Positions 9,580 to 19,246 of a stretch of 64,000 bases of DNA are shown piece by piece; position 1 is the first letter of the stretch, and each line of letters starts with the position of its first letter. The DNA comes from Coprococcus sp. GTDB lineage: Bacteria > Bacillota > Clostridia > Lachnospirales > Lachnospiraceae. Where the stretch lies: NCBI GenBank assembly GCA_022793995.1, contig JAAWDY010000060.1:1-64000 (forward strand), read 5' to 3'. The position numbers and the translations under genes were made by a program. The notes beneath the pieces are model-generated. The model saw only the letters and a list, made by a program, of their open reading frames with translations, had not been told where the DNA came from and searched no databases.

Positions 9580-10933
9580 TTATATGACGCTTCTCACAGG
9601 GCAGATTCGCTGCAGGCGGGCAAGGCCTATGATCGAGGAGGAGATTACAGCACATATTGACGATCAAAAGCTGGATTTTCTGTCGCAGGGCATGACGGAG
9701 CAGGAAGCAGAAGATGCGGCGGTCCGGGAAATGGGCGATCCGGTGGAGGTTGGAGCAGAGCTTGACCGGATCCATAGACCAAGGTATGACCTGCGTCTCC
9801 TGGGCTTTATCATTGGACTGAATGGATTGGCAGTCGCGCTCCAGATCAGCGTCCTTAAGCTTGCCGAGCTTTGCAGTCCCAATGGCATGGTGACGCAGCA
9901 GCTTACCATGGAGTCTATGCTGAGTCATATGGGGGCATGGCTTGTACTTGGCGTGGCGGTCATGCTCGGAGTGTGTTTTTTCGATTATACGCTGATCGGG
10001 AAATATGCTTTGTGGATCTTAGGAGCGCTGCTTATCGTGATGGTTGGATGTACGCAGTTAAGGGGCGGGGCCTACTGGATGCGTGCGTTAACTGGGAATT
10101 TTTTTATCTCTCTTATCGTCCCGGCGTATGCGGCTGTGATATATCATTATCGTGGAAAAGGCACGGCCGGGCTGAGAAGATGTATTATATTGTTAATCAT
10201 TACGGTTTTATGCAGCAATTTATGCGGCGCCGGCATCTGGTATCAAGGTATGTTATACCTTGTAGGAGGTACGGCGGTAATGACAGTCATTATAAAAGGA
10301 TGGTTTGGGAAGAATGCCAGGCGGCTTCTTGTAGAAGCGGCGATCTGGGTGATTGGACTGCCTATGGCAGCAGTTTTGCTTCTTTTTCTATCGGGGCGGA
10401 CGCTCCTTGCGCCTTATCAGCAGGCAAGACTGGAGGCAATCGGGAATCCAGATAAAGAAGAGAACGCGTGGTTCACTTACTTGTCGGAGACAATGTCCAC
10501 AGCGTCGCAGGAAATACGACGGCAGGAAAAAGCCGGAAGCGCCGCGCCTTCACTGAGCAAAGGGGTGACGGAATCAAGTGACCTATGGCTTAGCAACGCA
10601 AGGAGTGATTATGTGTGGCTGTTTATTTTTAAGATGTTTGGAACCTGGCAGGGAGCGGTGGTGACAGCGTTGGTATTTGCATTTCTTTTTTGGCTTTTTG
10701 TACTGGTACACAGACAGAAAAATTATCTGGGATTTATCATAGGGTTGTCCTGTGCGCTCATGTTCTTGCTGGAGACTGCGCTGTATATGGCGTTTAATTT
10801 TAATTTGCTGCCTGGGGGAAGCGTCTATATGCCGTTTTTCACCTATGGTGGGATCAATATGATTGTGACGCATCTTTATATGGGGCTGTTTTTGTCGATC
10901 AGTAGGAACGAAAGGCTTGTGCCGATACGTTAG
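9566..10933 (+). CDS. Permease-prefix (HAAS-type) domain fused to an FtsW/RodA/SpoVE-like membrane protein
   Basis: N-term IEEEITAHIDDQKLDFLSQGMTEQEAEDAAVREMGDPVEVGAELDRIHRPRYD; C-term FNLLPGGSVYMPFFTYGGINMIVTHLYMGLFLSI resembles the SEDS C-terminal signature. Confidence 0.75.
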   Translation: MDRHNYMTLLTGQIRCRRARPMIEEEITAHIDDQKLDFLSQGMTEQEAEDAAVREMGDPVEVGAELDRIHRPRYDLRLLGFIIGLNGLAVALQISVLKLAELCSPNGMVTQQLTMESMLSHMGAWLVLGVAVMLGVCFFDYTLIGKYALWILGALLIVMVGCTQLRGGAYWMRALTGNFFISLIVPAYAAVIYHYRGKGTAGLRRCIILLIITVLCSNLCGAGIWYQGMLYLVGGTAVMTVIIKGWFGKNARRLLVEAAIWVIGLPMAAVLLLFLSGRTLLAPYQQARLEAIGNPDKEENAWFTYLSETMSTASQEIRRQEKAGSAAPSLSKGVTESSDLWLSNARSDYVWLFIFKMFGTWQGAVVTALVFAFLFWLFVLVHRQKNYLGFIIGLSCALMFLLETALYMAFNFNLLPGGSVYMPFFTYGGINMIVTHLYMGLFLSISRNERLVPIR

Positions 10934-11037
10934 TACAACGAATATTAAATGATTGGCAGTCCGGCCCGTTTGCTTTCACAGTTTACGAATAGAAAAAGAC
11001 CGCCGTATGGGAAAATGGTTCCCTACGGCGGTACTTT

Positions 11038-11802
11038 TTATGACACTGCTTTTTCTATAACGAATTTCACTTTGTCAGCGCTCCATACATCTGTGGAATA
11101 GTGGATCTCAATCACCTGCCAATCGGCGGGCACCTCCAGGCATAAATAACCGTTTAATGTACCGCCTCCCGCGATGGAGCCGTCAATTTGCTGACGGTCC
11201 AGGGTGGTGGCAAGGGCGGTAAATGCCTCCGGGCTGTAATCCAGCCGGTAACCACCGCAGTAGCTTTCAAAGCTTGCCATGCTGCTTACCGTGATTTCTT
11301 CCTCTGTGTTGTTGACAATCTCAAAGTTGACGAATACGAATTCATATCCCGCGCTGGGAATGGCCCGTTCATCTCCCAGAGATTCTTCATATCCCGTGAC
11401 TTTCACACGGACATTCTCAATATCAGCGGTCTCGTCAGGCTTATACAGGACGTCGGATGCTTTCGGAGTTGAGGCGTCGGCCGATGTTTCATTGTTCTGA
11501 TCGGATATGCCGAGAAAATGAATCGCCGCGTCAAACAGACCGGAAAAATACGCGGCCGCGCCAAGAAGGATAAGTAGAAAAAGGACCGCCAGAAATAGGT
11601 AGAGCGGTTTTCTGCCTTTTTTGGCCTTTCTGCGGCTCATCCGGGGCTGGCCGCCTCTTTTAGCAGAGGGTTCGTCCCGTACATATTCCTTGTCAGGAAG
11701 TACCGAAGCGGCGGGATATCGTTTCCGGCAGTGATCGCAGAGATAGTATCCCGGATACTTTTTACTTGGACGGACTTCTGAATGACAGTGAGGGCATTTC
11801 AT
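11038..11802 (-). CDS. Zinc-ribbon, single-TM, DUF4352-type lipoprotein-like domain protein
   Basis: N-term MKCPHCHSEVRPSKKYPGYYLCDHC ribbon; one TM; C-term VRVKVTGYEESLGDERAIPSAGYEFVFVNFEIVNNTEEEITVS typical of DUF4352. Confidence 0.75.
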   Translation of the reverse strand: MKCPHCHSEVRPSKKYPGYYLCDHCRKRYPAASVLPDKEYVRDEPSAKRGGQPRMSRRKAKKGRKPLYLFLAVLFLLILLGAAAYFSGLFDAAIHFLGISDQNNETSADASTPKASDVLYKPDETADIENVRVKVTGYEESLGDERAIPSAGYEFVFVNFEIVNNTEEEITVSSMASFESYCGGYRLDYSPEAFTALATTLDRQQIDGSIAGGGTLNGYLCLEVPADWQVIEIHYSTDVWSADKVKFVIEKAVS

Positions 11803-11995
11803 GGATATTCTCCTTTAGCTTGTCTGGAAATAATAGGGTAGCAAGAGCTTGTTATTTCCTGCTATGGTTACATCTTACTCCATTTTCCGCTTAAAAACAA
11901 GAGGAACAAGCAGGCGGGAAAACTTGTTTTGCAAAGTAAAATGTGATAAGATATTTTTTGTTTTATGGAAGAACAAGCGAGAGGAGCCTGCGATT

Positions 11996-13027
11996 ATGGG
12001 AATGATAATAAATAATGAACTGCCGCTTCCAAAAGATTTGAAGGCAAAGTTTCCGCTCTCGGAAAAGCTGCGGAAGATGAAAGAGGGGCGGGACGCTGAA
12101 ATACGTGATATATTTGAGGGAAGGTCGGATAAGTTCCTGGTTATTATTGGTCCATGTTCGGCCGATAATGAAGACTCGGTCTGCGAGTATGTATACCGCC
12201 TTGCAAAGCTGAGTGAAAAGGTGTCGGATAAGCTGATGCTGATTCCCAGGATCTATACGAATAAACCAAGGACGACAGGAGAAGGATATAAAGGAATGCT
12301 GCATCAACCGGATCCGGATAAAGCGCCGGACCTTCTGGCAGGAATCATCGCGATCCGTAAGATGCATATCCGGGCAATGGAAGAGACTTCGCTTACGGCA
12401 GCGGACGAGATGCTGTATCCGGAGAACCGGAGTTATCTGGACGATATTCTGTCCTATGAGGCGATCGGCGCCAGGTCTGTGGAAAACCAGCAGCATCGTT
12501 TAACGGCAAGCGGGATGGATATCCCGATCGGGATGAAGAATCCGACCAGCGGTGATCTTGCCGTCATGCTAAATTCTGTGGTGGCTGCGCAGCACCCTCA
12601 CCGTTTTATTTACCGCGGCCAGGACGTGACTACAGAGGGAAATAAGCTTGCGCACGTTATTCTGCGCGGCGGTGTGGATAAATACGGCACAGCCATCCCG
12701 AACTATCACTATGAGGATCTAAGACGCCTCCAGAATATGTATTCACAGAAAGCGTTGCAGAATCCAGCCGTGATCGTGGATGCGAATCACTCTAACTCGA
12801 ATAAACAGTATAAGCAGCAGATCCGTATTGTCAGTGAAGTACTGCACACAAGGCAGCATGACCCAGAGCTTAAGAAACTGGTGAAGGGCGTGATGGTAGA
12901 GAGTTATCTGCTGGAAGGCCGCCAGGAGATCGGCGGAAGTATGGAATATGGCAAATCCATTACCGACCCTTGTATTGGTTGGGATGACACGGTGCGCCTT
13001 ATCGATAAGATAGCGGAGACGTGTTAG
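11996..13027 (+). CDS. 3-deoxy-7-phosphoheptulonate synthase (DAHP synthase, class I)
   Basis: VIIGPCSADNEDSV, RIYTNKPRTTGEGYKGMLHQPD, VDANHSNSNKQYKQQ, SYLLEGRQE. Confidence 0.95.
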   Translation: MGMIINNELPLPKDLKAKFPLSEKLRKMKEGRDAEIRDIFEGRSDKFLVIIGPCSADNEDSVCEYVYRLAKLSEKVSDKLMLIPRIYTNKPRTTGEGYKGMLHQPDPDKAPDLLAGIIAIRKMHIRAMEETSLTAADEMLYPENRSYLDDILSYEAIGARSVENQQHRLTASGMDIPIGMKNPTSGDLAVMLNSVVAAQHPHRFIYRGQDVTTEGNKLAHVILRGGVDKYGTAIPNYHYEDLRRLQNMYSQKALQNPAVIVDANHSNSNKQYKQQIRIVSEVLHTRQHDPELKKLVKGVMVESYLLEGRQEIGGSMEYGKSITDPCIGWDDTVRLIDKIAETC

Positions 13028-13050
13028 AGTAGGGAGGAGAAAGGATTAGT

Positions 13051-13827
13051 ATGAACCTGTTTATTGGAATTATGATACCGTTTGCCGGGACCATCTTAGG
13101 CGCGGCAAGTGTGTTTTTTCTGAAACAAGAGATGAAGCCCTTACTGCAAAAAAGTCTGCTTGGATTTGCATCAGGGGTCATGGTGGCGGCCTCGGTCTGG
13201 TCGCTTTTGATCCCGGCCATGGATATGGCTGAGGGGATGGGGAAATTCGCTTTCGTGCCAGCCGCAGCAGGGTTTCTTCTAGGGATCGCATTTCTGCTCT
13301 TGATGGACTGGGTAGTCCCACATCTGCATCTGGGCAGCGACGAGCCGGAAGGGATGAAAACTACTTTTTCTAAGACGACGATGCTGATCTTTGCGGTGAC
13401 GCTCCACAATCTTCCGGAAGGGATGGCGGTGGGTGTCGTCTTTGCGGGAGTAATCGAGGGAAATGCGGGGATTACCATGGCCGGGGCATCTGCTCTTGCG
13501 TTTGGAATCGCGATCCAGAATTTCCCGGAGGGAGCGATCATATCCATGCCGCTGAAAAGTACGGGAGTCAGTAGGACGCGGGCGTTCTTTTACGGCGCGG
13601 CTTCCGGGATCGTGGAACCGATCGGCGCTGTTTTGACGATCCTTCTGGCGTCATTTATCGAACCAGTGCTGCCGTACCTTCTGTCATTCGCTGCGGGAGC
13701 CATGATCTATGTGGTGGTGGAGGAATTGATACCTGAGTCTGCCGAGGGCGAGCATTCCAATATAGCGACGATTGGATTTGCCGCTGGATTTGCATTGATG
13801 ATGGTTCTGGACGTCGCGCTCGGCTAG
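13051..13827 (+). CDS. ZIP family metal transporter
   Basis: LHNLPEGMAVGVVFAG and AIQNFPEGAIISMPL motifs. Confidence 0.93.
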   Translation: MNLFIGIMIPFAGTILGAASVFFLKQEMKPLLQKSLLGFASGVMVAASVWSLLIPAMDMAEGMGKFAFVPAAAGFLLGIAFLLLMDWVVPHLHLGSDEPEGMKTTFSKTTMLIFAVTLHNLPEGMAVGVVFAGVIEGNAGITMAGASALAFGIAIQNFPEGAIISMPLKSTGVSRTRAFFYGAASGIVEPIGAVLTILLASFIEPVLPYLLSFAAGAMIYVVVEELIPESAEGEHSNIATIGFAAGFALMMVLDVALG

Positions 13828-13856
13828 TAGCGGCGTATCGGTAAGGATTGATATCT

Positions 13857-14246
13857 TTAAGAAAGCGGGACGCTTTCCGGATTATACTTGCGGACATGTT
13901 GTTTGATGGCGTCAAAGCTTTCCGCGCTGATGACGTGTTCGATTCGGCAGGCGTCCTCTACGGCGACTTGCGGATCCACGCCCAAGGACTCAAGCCAGCT
14001 TGACAGGAGCGTGTGACGTTCGTAGATCATTTCCGCGATGGAACGACCGGCCTCTGTGAGGGCAATGTATCCTTCATTGCTCATAATGATATAACCGTTT
14101 AGCCGCAGATTCTTCATTGCCACGCTGACGCTGGGTTTGGAAAAATTCAGTTCTGTCGCGATGTCAATCGAACGGACTTGTCCCAGCCTCCTGCTCAGGA
14201 TCAGGATCGTCTCCAGGTAATTTTCCGCGGATTCCTGTATTTTCAT
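13857..14246 (-). CDS. Metal-dependent transcriptional regulator (DtxR/MntR family)
   Basis: ENYLETILILSRRLGQVRSIDIATELNFSKPSVSVAMKNLRLNGYI ... VEDACRIEHVISAES. Confidence 0.92.
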   Translation of the reverse strand: MKIQESAENYLETILILSRRLGQVRSIDIATELNFSKPSVSVAMKNLRLNGYIIMSNEGYIALTEAGRSIAEMIYERHTLLSSWLESLGVDPQVAVEDACRIEHVISAESFDAIKQHVRKYNPESVPLS

Positions 14247-14378
14247 AGACCATATCTCCTATCATATATCACATATCTTTAGATTCCATACTTATCTTGT
14301 AATATAGCATATTCCGGCGGAAAACTCAAATAGGAAAAAAATTTTAAAAAAAAGCTTAAAAAAGTTATTGACAAAAAG

Positions 14379-14420
14379 GTTAGAAGGTGCTAACTTATTA
14401 TTGGTTAGAAAATCCTAACC
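14379..14420. promoter_or_regulatory. Two DtxR-type operator sites in the feoA promoter
   Basis: GTTAGaaggtgCTAAC (14379-14394) between -35 TTGACA (14368) and -10; GGTTAGaaaatcCTAACC (14403-14420). Confidence 0.75.
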
Positions 14421-14496
14421 CTTTTTGATAAAACGATGTTAGTTTAAACTTACTGGAAATGCAGCTTATGGGTGATTCAACGAAAAAGGAGGGTGC

Positions 14497-14709
14497 ATGA
14501 TGCCGCTTACGATGATGAAAACAGGAGAAGCTTGCAGTATCAAGCGTGTAGGTGGAAAAGAGGAGGTCCGTAGGTTTCTTAACAGCTTGGGATTCGTGGC
14601 CGGATCTGATGTGACAATGGTATCCGAGAACAAAGGGAATGTCATTGTGAATATCAAGGAGTCTCGGGTCGCGATCAGCAGGGAGATGGCAAATAAGATC
14701 ATGGTGTAG
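14497..14709 (+). CDS. feoA: Ferrous iron transport protein A
   Basis: FeoA SH3-like protein: VRRFLNSLGFVAGSDVTMVSENKGNVIVNIKESRVAISREMANKIMV. Confidence 0.88.
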   Translation: MMPLTMMKTGEACSIKRVGGKEEVRRFLNSLGFVAGSDVTMVSENKGNVIVNIKESRVAISREMANKIMV

Positions 14710-14795
14710 CTCTATAGAGCTGCAGGTCAGTGTGAAGCCGCTATTGATTCTGCTATGACATAGTAAAAGAACAGAGGAAAGGAAGGAGAGCAGTT

Positions 14796-15017
14796 ATGCA
14801 GAGTTTACGCGAGACAGGATGCGGCCAGTCCGTGTCCGTAGTGAAGATCCATGGGGAAGGTGCGGTCCGCCGCCGGATCATGGATATGGGGATTACGAAG
14901 GGGACCAAGGTTTTTGTACGAAAGGTTGCGCCTCTTGGGGATCCGGTTGAGGTGACTGTCAGAGGATACGAGCTTTCGCTCAGAAAAGCAGATGCACAGA
15001 TGATCGAAGTGCAGTAA
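14796..15017 (+). CDS. feoA: Ferrous iron transport protein A (second copy)
   Basis: VRRRIMDMGITKGTKVFVRKVAPLGDPVEVTVRGYELSLRKADAQMIEV. Confidence 0.93.
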   Translation: MQSLRETGCGQSVSVVKIHGEGAVRRRIMDMGITKGTKVFVRKVAPLGDPVEVTVRGYELSLRKADAQMIEVQ

Positions 15018-15032
15018 TTTTTTTGACAAAAG

Positions 15033-15082
15033 GTTAGCAAGAGCTAACATTTTTTAAAACGAGAGAGTTAGCGATCGCTAAT
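15033..15082. promoter_or_regulatory. Two DtxR-type operator sites upstream of feoB
   Basis: GTTAGcaagagCTAAC (15033-15048) after TTGACA (15023); GTTAGcgatcgCTAAT (15067-15082). Confidence 0.75.
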
Positions 15083-15120
15083 TTCTGAGGAATATCAGGA
15101 AAGGAACAGGAGGAAGTAAA

Positions 15121-17265
15121 ATGGCAATGAAAATTGCGCTTGCAGGAAATCCGAACAGTGGGAAGACGACGCTGTTCAATTCGCTGACTGGGTCGAATCA
15201 ATTTGTTGGAAACTGGCCGGGGGTCACGGTAGAGAAAAAGGAAGGGAAACTGAAAGGCCACAAAGATGTGGTGATCATGGACCTTCCAGGGATTTATTCC
15301 CTTTCGCCTTATACACTGGAGGAAGTTGTGGCGAGGAATTATCTCATCACGGAACAGCCGGATGCGATACTCAATATTGTGGACGGCTCAAATCTGGAAA
15401 GGAATCTGTATCTGTCCACACAGCTCATGGAACTAGGGATTCCGGTCATCATGGCGGTCAATATGATGGATGTAGTGCGTAAGAACGGCGATTCTATAGA
15501 CGTAAGGAAGCTTTCCGAGAAGCTGGGCTGTGAGGTGGTCGAGATTTCCGCACTGAAAAATGAAGGCATCGAGGCAGCGTCGGAAAGGGCAGTCCGGCTC
15601 GCTATGGATAAGAGCGCGTCCGCTCCAGTCCACAGATTCGGTGGCGAAGTGGAGAGCGTGCTGGAAAAGATCGAAGATCAGTTGGATTATTCGATTCCGG
15701 AAAAACAGAAACGGTTTTATGCGGTGAAATTATTCGAGCGGGACGATAAGATCGCAGAGACAATGGGAACAAAGCCGGATGTGGAGTCACTCATCTCGGA
15801 TTTGGAAAAAGCAATGGACGATGATGCGGAAAGTATTATTACAAATGAAAGATATACTTATATTTCATCCATAATTGACGATTGTTATAAAAAGAACCGC
15901 AATTCTGCGATGACGACTTCGGATAAGATCGATCAGGTTGTCACGAACCGTTTTCTTGCCCTTCCGATTTTTGCGGCAGTCATGTTCTTGGTCTACTATG
16001 TATCTGTGACGACGGTAGGCGCTTTTCTGACAGATTGGACGAACGACGTCCTGTTTGGTGAGGTCATCCCTCCGGCAGTGGAAAGTGTATTGACTTCGAT
16101 CAACTGTGCAGACTGGCTTCAGGGACTTATTCTGGACGGCATTATCGGCGGTGTCGGCGCAGTCCTTGGATTCGTGCCGCAGATGTTGGTATTGTTCTTG
16201 TTCCTGGCCTTTTTGGAGGCGTGCGGGTACATGGCGCGTATCGCGTTTATCATGGATCGGATCTTCCGCAGGTTCGGGCTGTCCGGCAAATCCTTCATTC
16301 CCATGCTCATCGGGACAGGGTGCGGGGTTCCGGGAATCATGGCGTCGAGGACGATCGAAAATGACCGTGACCGCAAAATGACGATCATGACGACCACATT
16401 TATCCCATGCGGGGCAAAGCTTCCGATCATCGCCTTGATCGCCGGGGCGCTATTTGGCGGCGCTGCGTGGGTGGCGCCGAGCGCATATTTTGTGGGGATC
16501 GCCGCGATCATCTGCTCAGGAATTATTTTAAAGAAGACAAAAATGTTCGAGGGCGATCCGGCTCCGTTCGTCATGGAACTGCCCGCGTACCATATGCCGA
16601 CGGCAGGAGGTGTCCTGAGAAGTATGTGGGAGCGGGGATGGTCCTTCATCAAAAAAGCAGGCACGATCATCCTTCTGTCCACGATCCTTGTGTGGTTCTT
16701 GCAGAGCTTCGGCATGGAAGGCGGCTCCTTCGGTATGGTGGAGGATATGGATCATTCCCTGCTTGCCGGACTTGGAGGCATGATCGCGTGGCTTTTCGCC
16801 CCGCTGGGATGGGGAGACTGGAAAGCAGCGGTCGCGGCAATCACCGGACTGATCGCGAAGGAAAACGTTGTCGGTACGTTCGGTGTACTCTATGGATTTG
16901 CCGAGGTCGCGGAAGACGGGGAAGAGATCTGGGGAACGCTCGCGGCGAGCTTCACGGCATTTTCCGCATACTCCTTCCTGGTATTTAACCTTCTGTGCGC
17001 GCCTTGCTTTGCGGCGATCGGAGCGATCAAGCGGGAGATGAACAGCGCAAAATGGACCTGGTTCGCAATCGGATACCAGACAGGGCTTGCGTATGTCGTA
17101 TCACTTTGTATTTATCAGATGGGAACATTCTTTGCAGGCGGGGCATTCACAGTGTGGACCGCTATAGCGGCGCTATCGGCGGTCGGTTTCCTGTGGCTCT
17201 TGTTCCGTCCGCACAAGGAGAGCCAGAAGTTGAAAGTTCATATGAAAGGAATGGCGAAAGCATAA
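15121..17265 (+). CDS. feoB: Ferrous iron transporter B
   Basis: GNPNSGKTTLFNSLTGSNQFVGNWPGVTVEKKEG G-domain; Gate domains GTGCGVPGIMASR. Confidence 0.97.
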   Translation: MAMKIALAGNPNSGKTTLFNSLTGSNQFVGNWPGVTVEKKEGKLKGHKDVVIMDLPGIYSLSPYTLEEVVARNYLITEQPDAILNIVDGSNLERNLYLSTQLMELGIPVIMAVNMMDVVRKNGDSIDVRKLSEKLGCEVVEISALKNEGIEAASERAVRLAMDKSASAPVHRFGGEVESVLEKIEDQLDYSIPEKQKRFYAVKLFERDDKIAETMGTKPDVESLISDLEKAMDDDAESIITNERYTYISSIIDDCYKKNRNSAMTTSDKIDQVVTNRFLALPIFAAVMFLVYYVSVTTVGAFLTDWTNDVLFGEVIPPAVESVLTSINCADWLQGLILDGIIGGVGAVLGFVPQMLVLFLFLAFLEACGYMARIAFIMDRIFRRFGLSGKSFIPMLIGTGCGVPGIMASRTIENDRDRKMTIMTTTFIPCGAKLPIIALIAGALFGGAAWVAPSAYFVGIAAIICSGIILKKTKMFEGDPAPFVMELPAYHMPTAGGVLRSMWERGWSFIKKAGTIILLSTILVWFLQSFGMEGGSFGMVEDMDHSLLAGLGGMIAWLFAPLGWGDWKAAVAAITGLIAKENVVGTFGVLYGFAEVAEDGEEIWGTLAASFTAFSAYSFLVFNLLCAPCFAAIGAIKREMNSAKWTWFAIGYQTGLAYVVSLCIYQMGTFFAGGAFTVWTAIAALSAVGFLWLLFRPHKESQKLKVHMKGMAKA

Positions 17266-17266
17266 T

Positions 17267-17416
17267 ATGGGAACCTTAGTTGTTGGAATCATTGTCCTGG
17301 CGCTCGTAGGGCTGGCTGGCAGAAGTATCTATAAAAATAAAAAAGCAGGCAAATGCTGCGGTGACTGCGCGCACTGCGGCGGCGCCTGCCGCCGGGGCGC
17401 AAACGGTGGGAAATAA
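17267..17416 (+). CDS. FeoB-associated Cys-rich membrane protein
   Basis: 49-aa ORF not in the track: MGTLVVGIIVLALVGLAGRSIYKNKKAGKCCGDCAHCGGACRRGANGGK. Confidence 0.88.
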   Translation: MGTLVVGIIVLALVGLAGRSIYKNKKAGKCCGDCAHCGGACRRGANGGK

Positions 17417-17437
17417 ATGGTGAAAAGTAATACGGCG

Positions 17438-17470
17438 AAAAGGGCTGTTGCATCCGCAATGGCTCTTTTA
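17438..17470 (+). terminator. Terminator-like hairpin after the feo operon
   Basis: AAAAGGGCTGTTGC atcc GCAATGGCTCTTTT. Confidence 0.6.
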
Positions 17471-17573
17471 CGGTGTGGCCCGGCGATTTCCCGGAGGACT
17501 TTGAGGTGATAGGATGTGCCACAATAAAAAAAGAAGCATCTGCAGTCTGTCCTGCGATGCCCCTTCCTCTTAC

Positions 17574-17647
17574 CGTGCGCTAGAGGATTCGAACCCCCGA
17601 CCTTTTGGTCCGTAGCCAAACGCTCTATCCAGCTGAGCTAAGCGCAC
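17574..17647 (-). tRNA. tRNA-Arg (anticodon ACG)
   Basis: Minus strand GTGCGCTTAGCTCAGCTGGATAGAGCGTTTGGCTACGGACCAAAAGGTCGGGGGTTCGAATCCTCTAGCGCACG; cloverleaf arms pair, CCA not encoded. Confidence 0.95.
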
Positions 17648-17759
17648 ATATGTTGTAAAAAAACTATTTCACAACGAAGATTATTATACAACACAAAGAA
17701 TCGGTATGTCAAGAAAAAAAAGTATGATTTGTGAATAAAATTTGTGAATAAAAAAGATA

Positions 17760-17816
17760 GAAGAATCCCCTGAAGGAAATAGATGCGGTAAAGCGCCTGA
17801 TCCCGAGGGATTCTTC
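17760..17816. terminator. Inverted-repeat terminator between tRNA-Arg and the minus-strand membrane operon
   Basis: GAAGAATCCC ... GGGATTCTTC followed by T-runs on both strands. Confidence 0.6.
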
Positions 17817-17845
17817 TTTTTGTCTTTATAAGGGCAAAACTGGTA

Positions 17846-18520
17846 TTAACCGGCTGTTTCTTTCCCTTTCTCTTTTTTATACAGCATGATACAAACGAAA
17901 ATGGTGCTAAAGATGACCGCCGGGAATTGGATGAATGCCGGCGGCTGCAGCACAACGACGGCGACGCTCATGATAACGGCAAAAATGAACGCTTTGAAAT
18001 TTTTCGTCGCGACCATGCTGATTAGCGAACCCATAATCGCCGGAGTTACATAATTAAATGAATTTACAACAAACCCCGGAAGAAGGTCCATCAAGGGTTC
18101 TCCGATGACCGCGGTAAGGGCCGTACAGGCGACGCCGATAAAAACAGAGCCGCCCATTGCGATCGTGCCGACAATCTCCGCTTTCTGCGAGCCAGCCTTT
18201 GTTCCGAGAGCTTCCTGCGCCGTGAGCATGACGGGAAGTCTAACACCGGACATATTGCCGGAGAGATAACCAAGATAGATCCCGGACAGGCCAGTCGTGG
18301 GATAAAAGGCGATCATATCGGTAAAATACGAGATCCCGAACATGGATAAAATAATTAAGTATCCGGCAATGAGGTTTTTGACCGAAGGAAACATACCGTA
18401 TTTTAGATAAATGAAAAGCGGCGGGCCAAAACACAGGACAACAGCGGCGGTGGCTGTCAGCCGGCCGGCCCGGATAATATTTTTTGTGTATACTTTTTCA
18501 AAAGAATGAGTGCTGTTCAT
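17846..18520 (-). CDS. Partner membrane protein of DUF5058 (set A, copy 1)
   Basis: Paralogous to 25321-25992 (YFTDMIAFYPTTGLSGIYLGYLSGNMSGVRLPVML vs YVSDMIGFYPTTGAAPIYLGYFSGNMSAVRLPSMF); follows the DUF5058 gene. Confidence 0.7.
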   Translation of the reverse strand: MNSTHSFEKVYTKNIIRAGRLTATAAVVLCFGPPLFIYLKYGMFPSVKNLIAGYLIILSMFGISYFTDMIAFYPTTGLSGIYLGYLSGNMSGVRLPVMLTAQEALGTKAGSQKAEIVGTIAMGGSVFIGVACTALTAVIGEPLMDLLPGFVVNSFNYVTPAIMGSLISMVATKNFKAFIFAVIMSVAVVVLQPPAFIQFPAVIFSTIFVCIMLYKKEKGKETAG

Positions 18521-18541
18521 AATGTACCTCCTCGTATTTTG

Positions 18542-19246
18542 CTATGAGCCGAAGATGAACTGTGTGGCAAACATGGAGATCAGCATGGAGATGCCCACAG
18601 AATATTCCCGGATTTTCGTATGCTTTTTCCCGATCTGTCCAAGTATTATCATCAGGATTGAGGAAAGTATGAGCGCGAAAATATTGGCGTTGCTTGACTT
18701 AGCCTGGTTAATACTGAGCATTGTAATAACACCGATCAACGCGCCGGAACCAATGATCGGAAGCAGCATGGAATCTTTGGTTTCCAGTTTTGTCTTGAAT
18801 GTCTCCATTTTATGGAGGACAAGAATAACTGCGATCATAAAATTACATCCATGGAAAGTCATCATCCATACCGAAGTGGCGAAGGCCTCCGGCGTATAAT
18901 CGGCGGCTCCGATCGTCGTATCAAAAAGATCGGCGCCGATTCCCGCCATCATCATTTCCTGTGGAGCGTTTCCTACGATCGAAAGCCTGAGCCAGGAAAT
19001 CGGAGTACCCAGGACAGCCATCATACCTAATAGAACGGTTACTACGCCCAGGGACGGCCCAAGGGCGCTGACGCAGCCGATTTTAAAGCTCTTTTTACAG
19101 TCGGCAGCCGTCAGGCCGACGATCGGCGCGGCTTTTACAGAATGGCGGATAAACAGTATGGCCTGGGTAAGTACAATAAGAATCGGCGGAATACAGACAA
19201 GCCAAAGCTGTGGGTCACGGGCGATTTCTAAATAATTCATATCCAT
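18542..19246 (-). CDS. DUF5058 family membrane protein (set A, copy 1)
   Basis: DPQLWLVCIPPILIVLTQA...CKKSFKIGCVSALGPSLGVVTVLLGMMAVLGTPISWLRLSIVGNAPQEMM; paralogous to 24600-25307. Confidence 0.75.
   Translation of the reverse strand: MDMNYLEIARDPQLWLVCIPPILIVLTQAILFIRHSVKAAPIVGLTAADCKKSFKIGCVSALGPSLGVVTVLLGMMAVLGTPISWLRLSIVGNAPQEMMMAGIGADLFDTTIGAADYTPEAFATSVWMMTFHGCNFMIAVILVLHKMETFKTKLETKDSMLLPIIGSGALIGVITMLSINQAKSSNANIFALILSSILMIILGQIGKKHTKIREYSVGISMLISMFATQFIFGS

Noticed and set aside
15121-17265. Multiple overlapping ORFs in feoB (e.g. 16106-16381, 16407-16988, 16119-16715 minus)
   Set aside because: Alternative-frame ORFs of a GC-rich, clearly coding feoB gene.
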